Source: Nocardioides salarius (GTDB lineage: Bacteria; Actinomycetota; Actinomycetes; Propionibacteriales; Nocardioidaceae). From it: DNA of 64,000 nucleotides. Under the pieces are notes generated by a model that saw only the letters and a program-made list of their open reading frames with translations, ran no database searches and was not told the origin of the DNA. The stretch lies in assembly GCF_016907435.1 (NCBI RefSeq), contig NZ_JAFBBZ010000001.1, positions 310,001 to 374,000 of the forward strand. Reading direction: 5' to 3'. A program made the translations under genes and the position numbers. Position 1 is the stretch's first letter; every line of letters begins with the position of its first letter. Positions 1-8,355 of the stretch are shown in pieces.

Positions 1-414
1 GGTCTCCGGCGCCAGGGCGCGACGCAGCCCGTGGGCCAGCGACGCGGCCTGCACGGCGCTCTCGCGCAGCACCAGGTCGGCGAAGAGCGGGGCCGGCACG
101 GTCGGCGCGTCCTGCGCGTCCTGCCCGTCCTCCGCGGCGCTGGGTGCCTCGGGCTCCTCGCCCACGTGCGTGATGACGTACTCGTGGGCGTCGAGCGACT
201 CGCGCCGCTGCTGACGGGCCAGCCGGTGCTCGACGTCCTCGACCCGCGCCACCAGCTCCTCGGCGCTGCGGCGCACCGCGTCGAGATCGGCCGCGGCCCT
301 GCGTCGGGCGCGCCCCACGGCCACCAGCGCGGCGGCGGCGAGCAGCCCGAGCAGGAGCACGGCGACGGTGGTCGCGACGAGTGCCCACACGGGCACGCTC
401 CACTGCTCGGTCAT
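1..414 (-). CDS. Partial membrane protein with N-terminal anchor and coiled coil
   Basis: ATG start at 414 on the minus strand; the gene continues past the left edge, so only the first 138 residues are visible. Residues about 8-33 form one hydrophobic helix (VWALVATTVAVLLLG), followed by an Arg-rich stop-transfer and a charged stretch (about 40-70) with coiled-coil character. The rest is acidic and Ala-rich. In related actinobacteria a DUF948-like or similar small membrane protein lies between rarA and alaS, so this could be that gene; the domain itself cannot be confirmed here. It follows rarA with a 12-bp gap and may be co-transcribed. Function unknown. Confidence 0.7.
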   Translation of the reverse strand, partial: MTEQWSVPVWALVATTVAVLLLGLLAAAALVAVGRARRRAAADLDAVRRSAEELVARVEDVEHRLARQQRRESLDAHEYVITHVGEEPEAPSAAEDGQDAQDAPTVPAPLFADLVLRESAVQAASLAHGLRRALAPET

Positions 415-425
415 GGTGCCCGACC

Positions 426-1781
426 CTACCGTCCGCGGATGATGCGACGAACTCGCTCCCACCGCTCCTTGATCGCCGCCTCGGCACCGATCTCCTTGGG
501 CCGGTAGTACGTCGCGTCGGCGACCACGTCGGGGGCGTACTGCTGCTCGGCCACCCCGTAGGGCTCGTCGTGGCTGTAGGTGTAGCTGCGGCCGTGGCCC
601 AGGTCCTTGGCGCCCGCGTAGTGGGCGTCGCGCAGGTGGGCCGGCACCGGCCCGACCTTGCCCGCACGCACGTCGCCGGACGCCTCGGCCAGCGCGGTCG
701 TGACGGCGTTGGACTTGGGCGCCACGGCCAGCGCGATGGTGGCGTGGGCCAGGTTGAACTTCGCCTCGGGCATCCCGATCAGCTGGACGGCCTGGGCGGC
801 GGCCACCGCGGTGGTCAGCGCCGACGGGTCGGCCAGCCCGATGTCCTCGCTGGCCAGGACCACCAGGCGGCGCGCGATGAAGCGCGGGTCCTCGCCGGCC
901 TCCATCATCCGGGTCAGGTAGTGCATGGCGGCGTCGGCGTCGGAGCCGCGCACCGACTTGATGAAGGCGCTGGTGACGTCGTAGTGCTGGTCGCCCTGGC
1001 GGTCGTAGCGCACCGCTGCCTGGTCGACGGCCGTCTCCGCGGTGGGCAGGTCGATCGCGGTGGCACCGCGGGCCCGTGCCGCGCCGGCCGCGGCCTCGAG
1101 ATAGGTCAGGCTGCGCCGGGCGTCGCCGCCGGCCAGGCGCACCAGGTGCTCGGCGGCGTCCTCGTCCAGGGTGTACTCCCCCGCGAGCCCGCGCTCGTCG
1201 ACCAGCGCCTGGTCGATGACCGCGCGCACGTCGTCGTCGCTCAGCGACTCCAGGCGCAGCAGCAGGCTGCGCGACAGCAGCGGGGAGATGACCGAGAAGA
1301 ACGGGTTCTCGGTGGTGGCGGCCACCAGCGTGACCCACCGGTTCTCGACGCCGGGCAGCAGCGCGTCCTGCTGGGCCTTGCTGAAGCGGTGCACCTCGTC
1401 GACGAAGAGCACGGTCTCGTTGCCCGTCGCGACCAGCTCAGCCCGCGCGCTGTCGATGGCAGCCCGGACCTCCTTGACGCCCGCCGAGACCGCCGAGACC
1501 TCGACGAAGCGGCGGTCGGTCTGCTGGCTCAGGATCGAGGCGATCGTGGTCTTGCCGGTGCCCGGCGGCCCCCACAGCAGGAGCGACAGCGAGCGCTGGT
1601 CCTCGATCAGCTGGTGCAGCGGCGAACCCGGCTCGCGCAGCTGCGACTGGCCCACCAGCTCCTCGAGGGTGCGCGGGCGCATCCGCACCGCCAGCGGCGC
1701 CGAGGCGTGCGAGCTGGCGGCCAGGGAGCCCCCGCCGGTCCTGCCGGACCCGGGCGTCGGGGCGTCGAACAGTGCGTCCAC
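426..1781 (-). CDS. rarA: Replication-associated recombination protein A (RarA/MgsA AAA+ ATPase)
   Basis: 451 aa, the usual family length. RarA is a AAA+ clamp-loader-like ATPase that acts at stalled replication forks. Walker A is GPPGTGKTT at 71-79 and Walker B is [10 protein letters not shown] at about 124-133. Sensor regions and the C-terminal MgsA domain, with the conserved tail around [12 protein letters not shown], follow. The GTG start at 1781 is preceded on the minus strand by TAGGCT and a 6-nt spacer, which suggests a leaderless transcript. The downstream neighbour is the partial membrane gene; upstream is the peptide ABC transporter. RuvB-like proteins share the AAA+ fold, but the real ruvB is at 20262-21341. 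Confidence 0.95.
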   Translation of the reverse strand: MDALFDAPTPGSGRTGGGSLAASSHASAPLAVRMRPRTLEELVGQSQLREPGSPLHQLIEDQRSLSLLLWGPPGTGKTTIASILSQQTDRRFVEVSAVSAGVKEVRAAIDSARAELVATGNETVLFVDEVHRFSKAQQDALLPGVENRWVTLVAATTENPFFSVISPLLSRSLLLRLESLSDDDVRAVIDQALVDERGLAGEYTLDEDAAEHLVRLAGGDARRSLTYLEAAAGAARARGATAIDLPTAETAVDQAAVRYDRQGDQHYDVTSAFIKSVRGSDADAAMHYLTRMMEAGEDPRFIARRLVVLASEDIGLADPSALTTAVAAAQAVQLIGMPEAKFNLAHATIALAVAPKSNAVTTALAEASGDVRAGKVGPVPAHLRDAHYAGAKDLGHGRSYTYSHDEPYGVAEQQYAPDVVADATYYRPKEIGAEAAIKERWERVRRIIRGR

Positions 1782-1787
1782 CCCGAC

Positions 1788-1793
1788 AGCCTA
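1788..1793 (-). promoter_or_regulatory. -10 element of a leaderless rarA promoter
   Basis: TAGGCT on the minus strand, six bases before the GTG of rarA. It fits the TANNNT-N6/7-start pattern of actinobacterial leaderless mRNAs. No convincing -35 is seen. Confidence 0.5.
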
Positions 1794-1804
1794 GGAGCCG
1801 GTGC

Positions 1805-3103
1805 TCAGGCCGAGACCATCTGCCTCGACTTCACGTCGAACCAGCGCTTCTCGTAGCCGGGACCGGTGGCCAGGTCCTCGGGCGTGACCCCGGGGTCCGG
1901 GCTGCCCTGGGCGTCGACGCCCAGCAGCCCGGAGGTGACCGGGGTGCGCGGCGCGTCGCCCAGCTCGCCGGCGAAGTGGCAGGCCACCTTGTGGCGCGGA
2001 CCGATCTGCAGCAGCGGCGGCTCGACCTTGGCGCAGATGTCCTGGGCCAGGTGGCAGCGGGTGCGGAAGCGGCAGCCCGACGGCGGGTTGATCGGGCTGG
2101 GCACGTCGCCCTCGAGCCGGATCCGCTCGCGGCGGCCCCCGATGGCCGCCTGCTTCACGTCGGGCACCGCCGAGAGCAGCGCCTGCGTGTACGGGTGGTG
2201 CGCGGAGCCGTAGATCGTCTCGCGGTCGGCGATCTCGACGATCTTGCCCAGGTACATCACCGCGACCTCGGGGCAGAAGTGCCGCACGATCGCCAGGTCG
2301 TGGGCGATGAACAGGAACGCGATGCCCATCTCGGCCTGCAGCTCCTGGAGCAGGTTGATCACCTGGGCCTGGATCGAGACGTCGAGCGCGGAGACCGGCT
2401 CGTCGGCCACCAGCAGCTTGGGGTTCAGCGTGAGCGCGCGGGCGATGCCGATGCGCTGGCGCTGCCCGCCGGAGAACTCGTTGGGGTAGCGGTTGTAGTG
2501 CTCCGGGTTGAGGCCCACGACCTCGAGGAGCTCCTTGACGCGGTCCTTGATCTTGTTCTGCGGCACCACCTTGTGCACCGACAGCGGCGCCCCGACGATC
2601 GACCCGACGGTGTGGCGCGGGTTCAGCGAGGTGTAGGGGTCCTGGAAGATCATCTGCACGTCGCGGCGCAGCGGCTTCATGGCGCGGTTCGACAGCTTCG
2701 CCAGGTCGACCCGGTCCTCGCCGAAGTGCATCGAGCCGCCCGTCGGCTCGTAGAGGCGGGTGATGAGTCGGCCGGTGGTCGACTTGCCGCAGCCCGACTC
2801 CCCCACCAGGCCCAGCGAGCCGCCCTTGGGCACCTCGAAGCTGATCCCGTCGACGGCCTGGACGTGGCCGATGGTGCGACGCACGACGCCCGAGGACTTC
2901 ACCGGGAAGTACATCTTCAGGTCGTCGACCGAGAGCACGGCCGGCGCGTTCGGGTCCAGGCGGGTGGCGCCGTGGCCCTGGGCGGCGATCTCGGCGAAGC
3001 TCAGGTGCGAGACGTCGTCGGGCTTGGCCAGCTCGGGGGCGTGCTGGGACTCCGGGTTGTCCGGGTTGCGCTCCGGGTCGGTGTCCAGGTTGATGTTCGA
3101 CAT
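1805..3103 (-). CDS. Peptide ABC transporter ATP-binding protein (OppF/DppF type)
   Basis: About 432 aa. One of the two ATPases of an oligopeptide/dipeptide importer. Walker A GESGCGKS lies near residue 102, the signature is FSGGQRQRIGIARAL, and Walker B is LLVADEPVSALD. The C-terminal oligopeptide-transporter extension, with a Cys-containing motif (CRFRTRCHLAQDIC), is typical of OppD/OppF. An N-terminal extension of about 55 residues is poorly conserved. The start is taken as ATG 3103, overlapping the upstream TGA by one base behind a GAGGAGA ribosome site; GTG 3106 is the alternative. Last gene of the opp operon. Confidence 0.92.
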   Translation of the reverse strand: MSNINLDTDPERNPDNPESQHAPELAKPDDVSHLSFAEIAAQGHGATRLDPNAPAVLSVDDLKMYFPVKSSGVVRRTIGHVQAVDGISFEVPKGGSLGLVGESGCGKSTTGRLITRLYEPTGGSMHFGEDRVDLAKLSNRAMKPLRRDVQMIFQDPYTSLNPRHTVGSIVGAPLSVHKVVPQNKIKDRVKELLEVVGLNPEHYNRYPNEFSGGQRQRIGIARALTLNPKLLVADEPVSALDVSIQAQVINLLQELQAEMGIAFLFIAHDLAIVRHFCPEVAVMYLGKIVEIADRETIYGSAHHPYTQALLSAVPDVKQAAIGGRRERIRLEGDVPSPINPPSGCRFRTRCHLAQDICAKVEPPLLQIGPRHKVACHFAGELGDAPRTPVTSGLLGVDAQGSPDPGVTPEDLATGPGYEKRWFDVKSRQMVSA

Positions 3104-4161
3104 CACTTCTCCTCGAGCAGCTCAGGGGCGATGACGGGCAGGACCTCGCGCTCGAAGATCACCTCGGGGTCGCGCAGGTGGCAGCGCTTGAGGTGTCCGA
3201 CGCCGCTGTTGCCCTGCTCGAAGGCGGGCATCGTGGTGGCGCACAGGTCGCCCTCGACCTTGTCGGAGTGCACGCAGCGGGGGTGGAAGGCGCACCCGGT
3301 CGGCGGGTTGAGCAGGCTCGGCGGGTTGCCGGGGATCGGGATCAGCTTGGAGTCGGTGTCACCCGTGACGTCGGGCACCGAGGAGAGCAGGCCCCAGGTG
3401 TAGGGCATCTGCGGCCGGGTCAGGATCTCCTTGCCCGGGCCGTACTCCACGCCGCGACCGGCGTACATGACCAGCACGTCGTCGGCCATCTCGGCGATCA
3501 CGCCGAGGTCGTGGGTGATGATGATGACCGCGGAGTTGAACTCGCTCTGCAGGTCCTGGAGCAGGTCGAGGATCTGCGCCTGCACCGTCACGTCGAGCGC
3601 GGTGGTCGGCTCGTCGGCGATCAGCAGCGACGGGTCGTTGATCAGCCCCATCGCGATCATCGCGCGCTGGCGCATGCCGCCGGAGAACTGGTGGGGGAAG
3701 TCGTCGACGCGGCGGTCGGGCTGCGGGATGCCGACGCGGTCGAGCATCTCCACGGCCTTGCGGCGGGCCTCGCGCTTGGTGGCCTTGGGGTGGTGGACCA
3801 GGTAGGCCTCGGCGAGCTGGCCGCCGATCTTGTAGAAGGGGTGCAGCGCGGCCAGGGCGTCCTGGAAGATCATCGCGATCTGGCGCCCGCGCAGCTTGCG
3901 CAGCCCCGCCTCGTTGAGGCCCACGACCTCCTGGCCGTCGACGCGGATCGAGCCGGTGATGCGGGCGGTGCGGGCGTCGTGCAGGCCCAGGACGGCCATG
4001 GAGGAGACCGACTTGCCGGAGCCCGACTCCCCCACGATGCCGAGGGTCTTGCCCTGCTCCACGGAGTAGCTGAGGTCCTGCACGGCCGTGACCATGCCGT
4101 CCTCGGTCGGGAAGCGGACCGTGAGGTCCTCCACCACGAGGAACGGTTCGGTGGCGCTCAC
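3103..4161 (-). CDS. Peptide ABC transporter ATP-binding protein (OppD/DppD type)
   Basis: 352 aa from a GTG at 4161 that overlaps the permease stop by four bases (GTGA). It is the second ATPase of the importer. Features seen are Walker A GESGSGKS, signature FSGGMRQRAMIAMGL, Walker B LLIADEPTTALD, and the C-terminal CAFHPRC-type motif of OppD-family ATPases. A longer reading to 4635 in the same frame is only a shadow of the permease gene. Translationally coupled to both neighbours. Confidence 0.92.
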   Translation of the reverse strand: MSATEPFLVVEDLTVRFPTEDGMVTAVQDLSYSVEQGKTLGIVGESGSGKSVSSMAVLGLHDARTARITGSIRVDGQEVVGLNEAGLRKLRGRQIAMIFQDALAALHPFYKIGGQLAEAYLVHHPKATKREARRKAVEMLDRVGIPQPDRRVDDFPHQFSGGMRQRAMIAMGLINDPSLLIADEPTTALDVTVQAQILDLLQDLQSEFNSAVIIITHDLGVIAEMADDVLVMYAGRGVEYGPGKEILTRPQMPYTWGLLSSVPDVTGDTDSKLIPIPGNPPSLLNPPTGCAFHPRCVHSDKVEGDLCATTMPAFEQGNSGVGHLKRCHLRDPEVIFEREVLPVIAPELLEEK

Positions 4162-5165
4162 GAGAGCCTCACTCTCGGGTCGAGGACGGAGTAGACGAGG
4201 TCGACGATCAGGTTGGCCAGGATCAGCACGACGGCGCTGAAGAGCGCGGTGGCCGAGACGATCGGCAGGTCGCGCTGAATCACAGCACGCAGGCTCCACA
4301 GGCCGATGCCCTCGATGTCGAAGATGCGCTCGGTGAAGATCGTACCGGCCAGCAGGGTGCCGAAGTCGATGCCGAAGATCGTCACGATCGGCACCAGCGC
4401 GGCGCGCAGGCCGTGCTTGTAGACCACGGTGCGGGTGGGCAGCCCCTTGGCCTTGGCGGTGCGGATGTAGTCCTCGCTCAGCGCCTCGACCATCGCCCCG
4501 CGGGCGTAGCGGGTGTACTGGGTGCAGCCGAAGATGCCCAGGCAGATCCAGGCCAGCGCCAGCCCGCCGAACCACCCCGTTGGTGAGTCGGTGAACGGCA
4601 CGTAGCCGGTGTTGCCGATGATCGGCACCTCCCACTTCAGGGAGAAGAACAGCCAGGTCAGCAGGGCGAAGAGGTAGTACGGCACCGAGCTGAGGAACAG
4701 GAAGCTGGAGACCAGCGCCTTGTCCTGCACGGTGCCGCGTCTTCGCGCGGCCGCCACCCCTAGTGGCACTCCGAGCAGGAGGTAGAGGGTCGCGCCGCCG
4801 ATGGCCACGGAGAAGGTCGCCGGCAGGCGGTCCTTCATGTCCTCCCAGACGGGTTTGCCGTTCTTGTAGGAGAGCCCGAAGCAGGGCGCGTCGCAGCGGG
4901 TGGTCTGGGCGGCGACGGTGATGTCGCGCCCGACGAAGACGCCCTTGACGTAGTCGCCGTACTCGGCGTACCAGGCGTTGTTATAGCCCAGCTCCTCGGT
5001 GAAGCGGTCGAGGCGCTCGGCGTTGCAGCGGTTGGAGGTCTTGGTGTCGCACATGACCCGGGCGGGCTCGTTGGGCCCGTACCAGAAGAGCAGGAAGATC
5101 GACATCGACACCAGGAACAGCACCAGCACACCGGCCAGGAGCCGTTTGACGACGTAGGCGAACAT
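4158..5165 (-). CDS. Peptide ABC transporter permease (OppB/DppB type)
   Basis: 335 aa integral membrane permease of the importer. The N-terminal membrane segment (LLAGVLVLFLVSMSIFLLF) is followed by a long external loop with several Cys and then five more hydrophobic segments. The EAA-type coupling loop lies around ALSEDYIRTAKAKGLPTR, and the C-terminus ends LIVDLVYSVLDPRVRL as expected for DppB. The external loop of about 80 residues with four Cys is longer than in many homologues. It partners the OppC-type permease at 7140-8165. Confidence 0.92.
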   Translation of the reverse strand: MFAYVVKRLLAGVLVLFLVSMSIFLLFWYGPNEPARVMCDTKTSNRCNAERLDRFTEELGYNNAWYAEYGDYVKGVFVGRDITVAAQTTRCDAPCFGLSYKNGKPVWEDMKDRLPATFSVAIGGATLYLLLGVPLGVAAARRRGTVQDKALVSSFLFLSSVPYYLFALLTWLFFSLKWEVPIIGNTGYVPFTDSPTGWFGGLALAWICLGIFGCTQYTRYARGAMVEALSEDYIRTAKAKGLPTRTVVYKHGLRAALVPIVTIFGIDFGTLLAGTIFTERIFDIEGIGLWSLRAVIQRDLPIVSATALFSAVVLILANLIVDLVYSVLDPRVRLS

Positions 5166-5204
5166 CGAGGATCTCTCTTCCGTGGGGAGGTCGTGCGGGG
5201 CGAC

Positions 5205-5231
5205 GGGGACCCCCGGGTCTCGGGGGTCCCC
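5205..5231 (-). terminator. Perfect 10-bp stem-loop between oppA-like and oppB-like genes
   Basis: Arms 5205-5214 and 5222-5231 pair perfectly around a 7-nt loop. There is no T run on the transcribed strand, so this may be a weak terminator or an mRNA-stabilising hairpin that separates the binding-protein message from the downstream permease and ATPase genes. The whole gap is 148 bp. Confidence 0.55.
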
Positions 5232-5313
5232 GCCACTGTCGTGCTATTGGTCGTGCACTAGCCGGTGGTGCGGTGAACCGAAGGGCTCACGTGGTGCTGA
5301 TCGACGGGGTCGA

Positions 5314-7077
5314 TCACTGCATCACGAAGAGGTCCTTGTAGTTCGGGGCACCGATCGAGCCGTCACCGGTCGGGTTGCCGATCTTGGAACCGAACGCGTA
5401 GAGGTCGTTGCGGAACGCGGTCGGGATGATCGGGAAGAACTCGGTCGACAGGTCCTCGTCGAGCTGGCCCCAGGCCTCGGCCTGCTCCTCGAGGTCCAGG
5501 GTCGGGATCTCGTCCATGCGGTCGTCCACCGACTGCTCGGAGAAGAAACCGGTGTTGTAGGTCGCGCCGGTGCGGGTCAGCGGCGGGACCATGGTTAGGC
5601 CCGAGGGCCAGTCCGAGCACCAGTTGACGCCACGCAGGTTCAGGCTCTGGTTGCGCTTGTCGTCCGGGTTGGTCCAGGTGGAGTACGGCGACTCCTGGGT
5701 GCCCTTCGCGTCGACCGTGAAGCCGGCCTGCTCGAAGCCCTCGGTGATGACCTTCTGCGTCGCGACGGACAGCGGGTCGGCCTCGTAGTAGATCATCGAG
5801 ATCTCGGCCGGCGTGTCCGACTCGGCCAGGAGCTCCTTGGCCTTCTCCGGGTCGAAGGTGAACTGCTCACCGTCGACGAAGTAGTCGCTCTTGCCGGACA
5901 TGCCCGGGGGCATGATCGAGTTGGCGGGCACGCGGGTCACGCCCGGCACCTCACCGCCGGCCTGCCACGCGTCCTCGTAGGGGTAGGCGTAGGCCACGGC
6001 CTTGCGCCAGTTCAGGTCCGTCGACTCGTAGTCGGGGTACAGGAAGCTGGTGCACTGCGAGGACTGCTGCACCAGGCGGTCGCCGAGGACGTCGGAGCCG
6101 TCGGTGTAGCTGCTCGAGCCGAGCTGGGTGGACAGCGCGGTCTGCGACTCGGTGTTGTCGCTGAGCATGATCTGGTCGGTCTGGTCGCCGTCGGCGTTGA
6201 ACTTGAAGACCCACTTGTCGGCGTACTGGTGGCGCGCCGGGTCGGACTCGGGGTTCCACTGGTCGTTCTTGACCAGCACCAGCTCGTCGCCGGGGCGGAA
6301 CGAGTCGACCTTGTAGGGGCCGTTCGACTTGATGTTCTGGCCGTAGGCCGGGGGCTGGCTCTCCTTGCCGAGCGGAGCCGGGCCCATCGCCATGAAGGCG
6401 CCCCAGTAGTCCATGTCGGGGAAGGTCTTGGCCATCTTGATGGTGACGGTCGAGGCGTCGTTGTCGAACTCGACACCCTCCCAGTCGGCGTTCTTGCTGG
6501 TGTAGGGGCCCTCGTACTCGCCCGCACCCAGGAAGTACTGCTGGGAGTACTCGGTGCCCGGACCCGACGGGAACTGCTCGGAGTCCATCGACCGGTTGAT
6601 GCCCCAGGCGACCTCCTCCGCGGTGATCGGGGAGCCGTCCTCCCAGGTGGCGTCGTCGCGGATCTCGAAGGTCCACTCGGTGAAGTCCTCGTTGGGCTGA
6701 CCGAGGTCGACGGCCAGGTCGGGGACCAGGATCATCTCGCCGGTGCTCGACTCGGGGTCACGCTTGTACTGCGTCAGCGAGCGGCTGGTCAGCGCCTGCT
6801 GGATCGAGTTGCCGGTGACCGACCAGCCGTTGGTGGGGTCGAGGTCGTCCGGGCCGGGGTCGCCGGGCAGGAAGACGGTGATGGTGCCACCAGCGGTGGC
6901 GCCCTCGATGTCCTCGGCCGGGCCCTGGGCCTCGGGGTCCTTGTCGATGGTCTCGGAGGCGTTGTCGAACTCGCGCTCACCCGCGTTGGTCTCGCCACCG
7001 TCGCCCGAGCCACCACACGCGGCGAGGGTCAACAGCGCAGCGCCGGCGACAACCGCCAGCGGCTTGGTCCGTCTCAT
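5314..7077 (-). CDS. Peptide ABC transporter substrate-binding lipoprotein (OppA/DppA type)
   Basis: 587 aa from ATG 7077, chosen because it begins a clean lipoprotein signal (MRRTKPLAVVAGAALLTLAAC, lipobox LAAC) behind AGGAAAGG; an in-frame start at 7128 would add 17 residues in front of the signal. The mature part is an SBP_bac_5 solute-binding protein with the usual W-rich conserved blocks (WTFEIRDDATWEDGSPITAEEV). It is anchored outside the membrane and delivers peptides to the permease. The mature N-terminus is Gly/Ser and acidic. It lies between the two permease genes, an operon order of C-A-B-D-F. Confidence 0.93.
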   Translation of the reverse strand: MRRTKPLAVVAGAALLTLAACGGSGDGGETNAGEREFDNASETIDKDPEAQGPAEDIEGATAGGTITVFLPGDPGPDDLDPTNGWSVTGNSIQQALTSRSLTQYKRDPESSTGEMILVPDLAVDLGQPNEDFTEWTFEIRDDATWEDGSPITAEEVAWGINRSMDSEQFPSGPGTEYSQQYFLGAGEYEGPYTSKNADWEGVEFDNDASTVTIKMAKTFPDMDYWGAFMAMGPAPLGKESQPPAYGQNIKSNGPYKVDSFRPGDELVLVKNDQWNPESDPARHQYADKWVFKFNADGDQTDQIMLSDNTESQTALSTQLGSSSYTDGSDVLGDRLVQQSSQCTSFLYPDYESTDLNWRKAVAYAYPYEDAWQAGGEVPGVTRVPANSIMPPGMSGKSDYFVDGEQFTFDPEKAKELLAESDTPAEISMIYYEADPLSVATQKVITEGFEQAGFTVDAKGTQESPYSTWTNPDDKRNQSLNLRGVNWCSDWPSGLTMVPPLTRTGATYNTGFFSEQSVDDRMDEIPTLDLEEQAEAWGQLDEDLSTEFFPIIPTAFRNDLYAFGSKIGNPTGDGSIGAPNYKDLFVMQ

Positions 7078-7139
7078 TGTCCAGCCTTTCCTGTTACTTG
7101 GTCGTGGCGCGAGGAGGATTCGCACCACGTCGAGCCCCG

Positions 7140-8165
7140 TCAGCGACGGGTCTTCGGGTCGAGCGCGTCACGAACCGCGTCGCCCAAGAGGTTGAGTGCC
7201 AGCACGAGCGCCACGATGCCGAGCAGCGGCTGCCACAGGTAGAGGGAGTAGTCGTTGAAGAAGCTGGTCGCCTGCGTCAGCGTCTGGCCCCACGAGGGCC
7301 GGGAGGTGATGCCGATGCCGAGGAAGGCCAGGCCCGCCTCGGCGGAGACGAAGGCCGGCAGCATCAGCGAGGTGCTGACCACGATGGGGGCGGCGAGGTT
7401 GGGCATCAGCTCGCGTAGCAGCACCCGGTGGGTGGGCATGCCCAGCACGCGGGCGGCCTGGATGAACTCGCGCTCGCGCAGCGAGAGCACCTCGCCGCGG
7501 ATCAGGCGGGCCAGGCCCATCCAGCCGAAGAAGGCCAGCACCAGCACCAGCTGGGTGACCTGGATGGTCACGTAGTTGGGATTGTCCTGGAAGCGCTCGC
7601 TGACGATGGGGGCGATGGTCAGCGCGGCCAGCAGGAACGGCAGCGTCAGGAAGAAGTCGGTGGCGAAGGAGATGATCTTGTCGACGACGCCGCCGAGGAA
7701 GCCGGCCAGCAGGCCCAGCGTGATGCCCACGATGGTGGCCACGATCGTGGCCAGGGTCGCGATCTGCAGGGAGTTGCGAGCGCCCTCGAGCCAGAAGGCC
7801 AGGTTGTCGGTCGCGGTGCGCGGCGCGATGCCGAACGGGTGCTCCATCGTGAACGCGCCGTAGGGCGGGCCGTACTCGGGACGCGGGACGCCGTCGAGGT
7901 CGAGGAACTGGCTGGGCAGCACCGTGTCGGTGTCGACACCGAAGAGCCGCTGCAGGGCTCCGGAGAACACCGCGATGAGCACGAAGAAGACCACGGTGGC
8001 CAGGCAGACGACAGCGATCTTGTCGCGCATCAGGCGACCCATCGCGATCCGCATCGGCGACTTGCCGGTGATCGACTTCGCCTTCTTGGTGCTCGGGTCC
8101 TTGCCCTGGGGCTCGTCGCTCATGTGACCCAGCGTCTCGGGTCCGGCGGTCTGTGCCGACGACAT
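7140..8165 (-). CDS. Peptide ABC transporter permease (OppC/DppC type)
   Basis: 341 aa from ATG 8165 with GGGGTGAG upstream; an earlier in-frame start at 8243 is less likely and an internal ATG (MSDEPQGK) is possible. A basic cytoplasmic N-terminus of about 40 residues precedes the OppC_N segment (MGRLMRDKIAVVCLATVVFF). The binding-protein-dependent transport domain follows, with its coupling loop around LREREFIQAARVLGMPTHR. The C-terminus is LNLLGDAVRDALDPKTRR. It is the first gene of the transporter operon as read. Confidence 0.92.
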   Translation of the reverse strand: MSSAQTAGPETLGHMSDEPQGKDPSTKKAKSITGKSPMRIAMGRLMRDKIAVVCLATVVFFVLIAVFSGALQRLFGVDTDTVLPSQFLDLDGVPRPEYGPPYGAFTMEHPFGIAPRTATDNLAFWLEGARNSLQIATLATIVATIVGITLGLLAGFLGGVVDKIISFATDFFLTLPFLLAALTIAPIVSERFQDNPNYVTIQVTQLVLVLAFFGWMGLARLIRGEVLSLREREFIQAARVLGMPTHRVLLRELMPNLAAPIVVSTSLMLPAFVSAEAGLAFLGIGITSRPSWGQTLTQATSFFNDYSLYLWQPLLGIVALVLALNLLGDAVRDALDPKTRR

Positions 8166-8300
8166 GCTCACCCCATCTGGTTGGTTCGCCGGGGGTCTCC
8201 CGGCGCGCGCTCCCTGCGCGCCGAAGGGGACTCTATGTGACACGTGACGCGTCGTCGGTCACTCGGGAGTAACGATCTGGTCTCGACCCCCGAGACGCCA

Positions 8301-8333
8301 CGACCCCCCTGCGCCCGGGGCGCAGGGGGGTCG
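8301..8333 (-). terminator. Strong GC-rich terminator hairpin after aspS
   Basis: Positions 8301-8314 pair perfectly with 8320-8333 around a 5-nt loop, 23 bp beyond the aspS stop. No T tract follows, as is common in high-GC actinobacteria. It separates the hisS-aspS operon from the opp operon. Confidence 0.75.
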
Positions 8334-8355
8334 TCGACGACCGGTCGCGAGGGGC

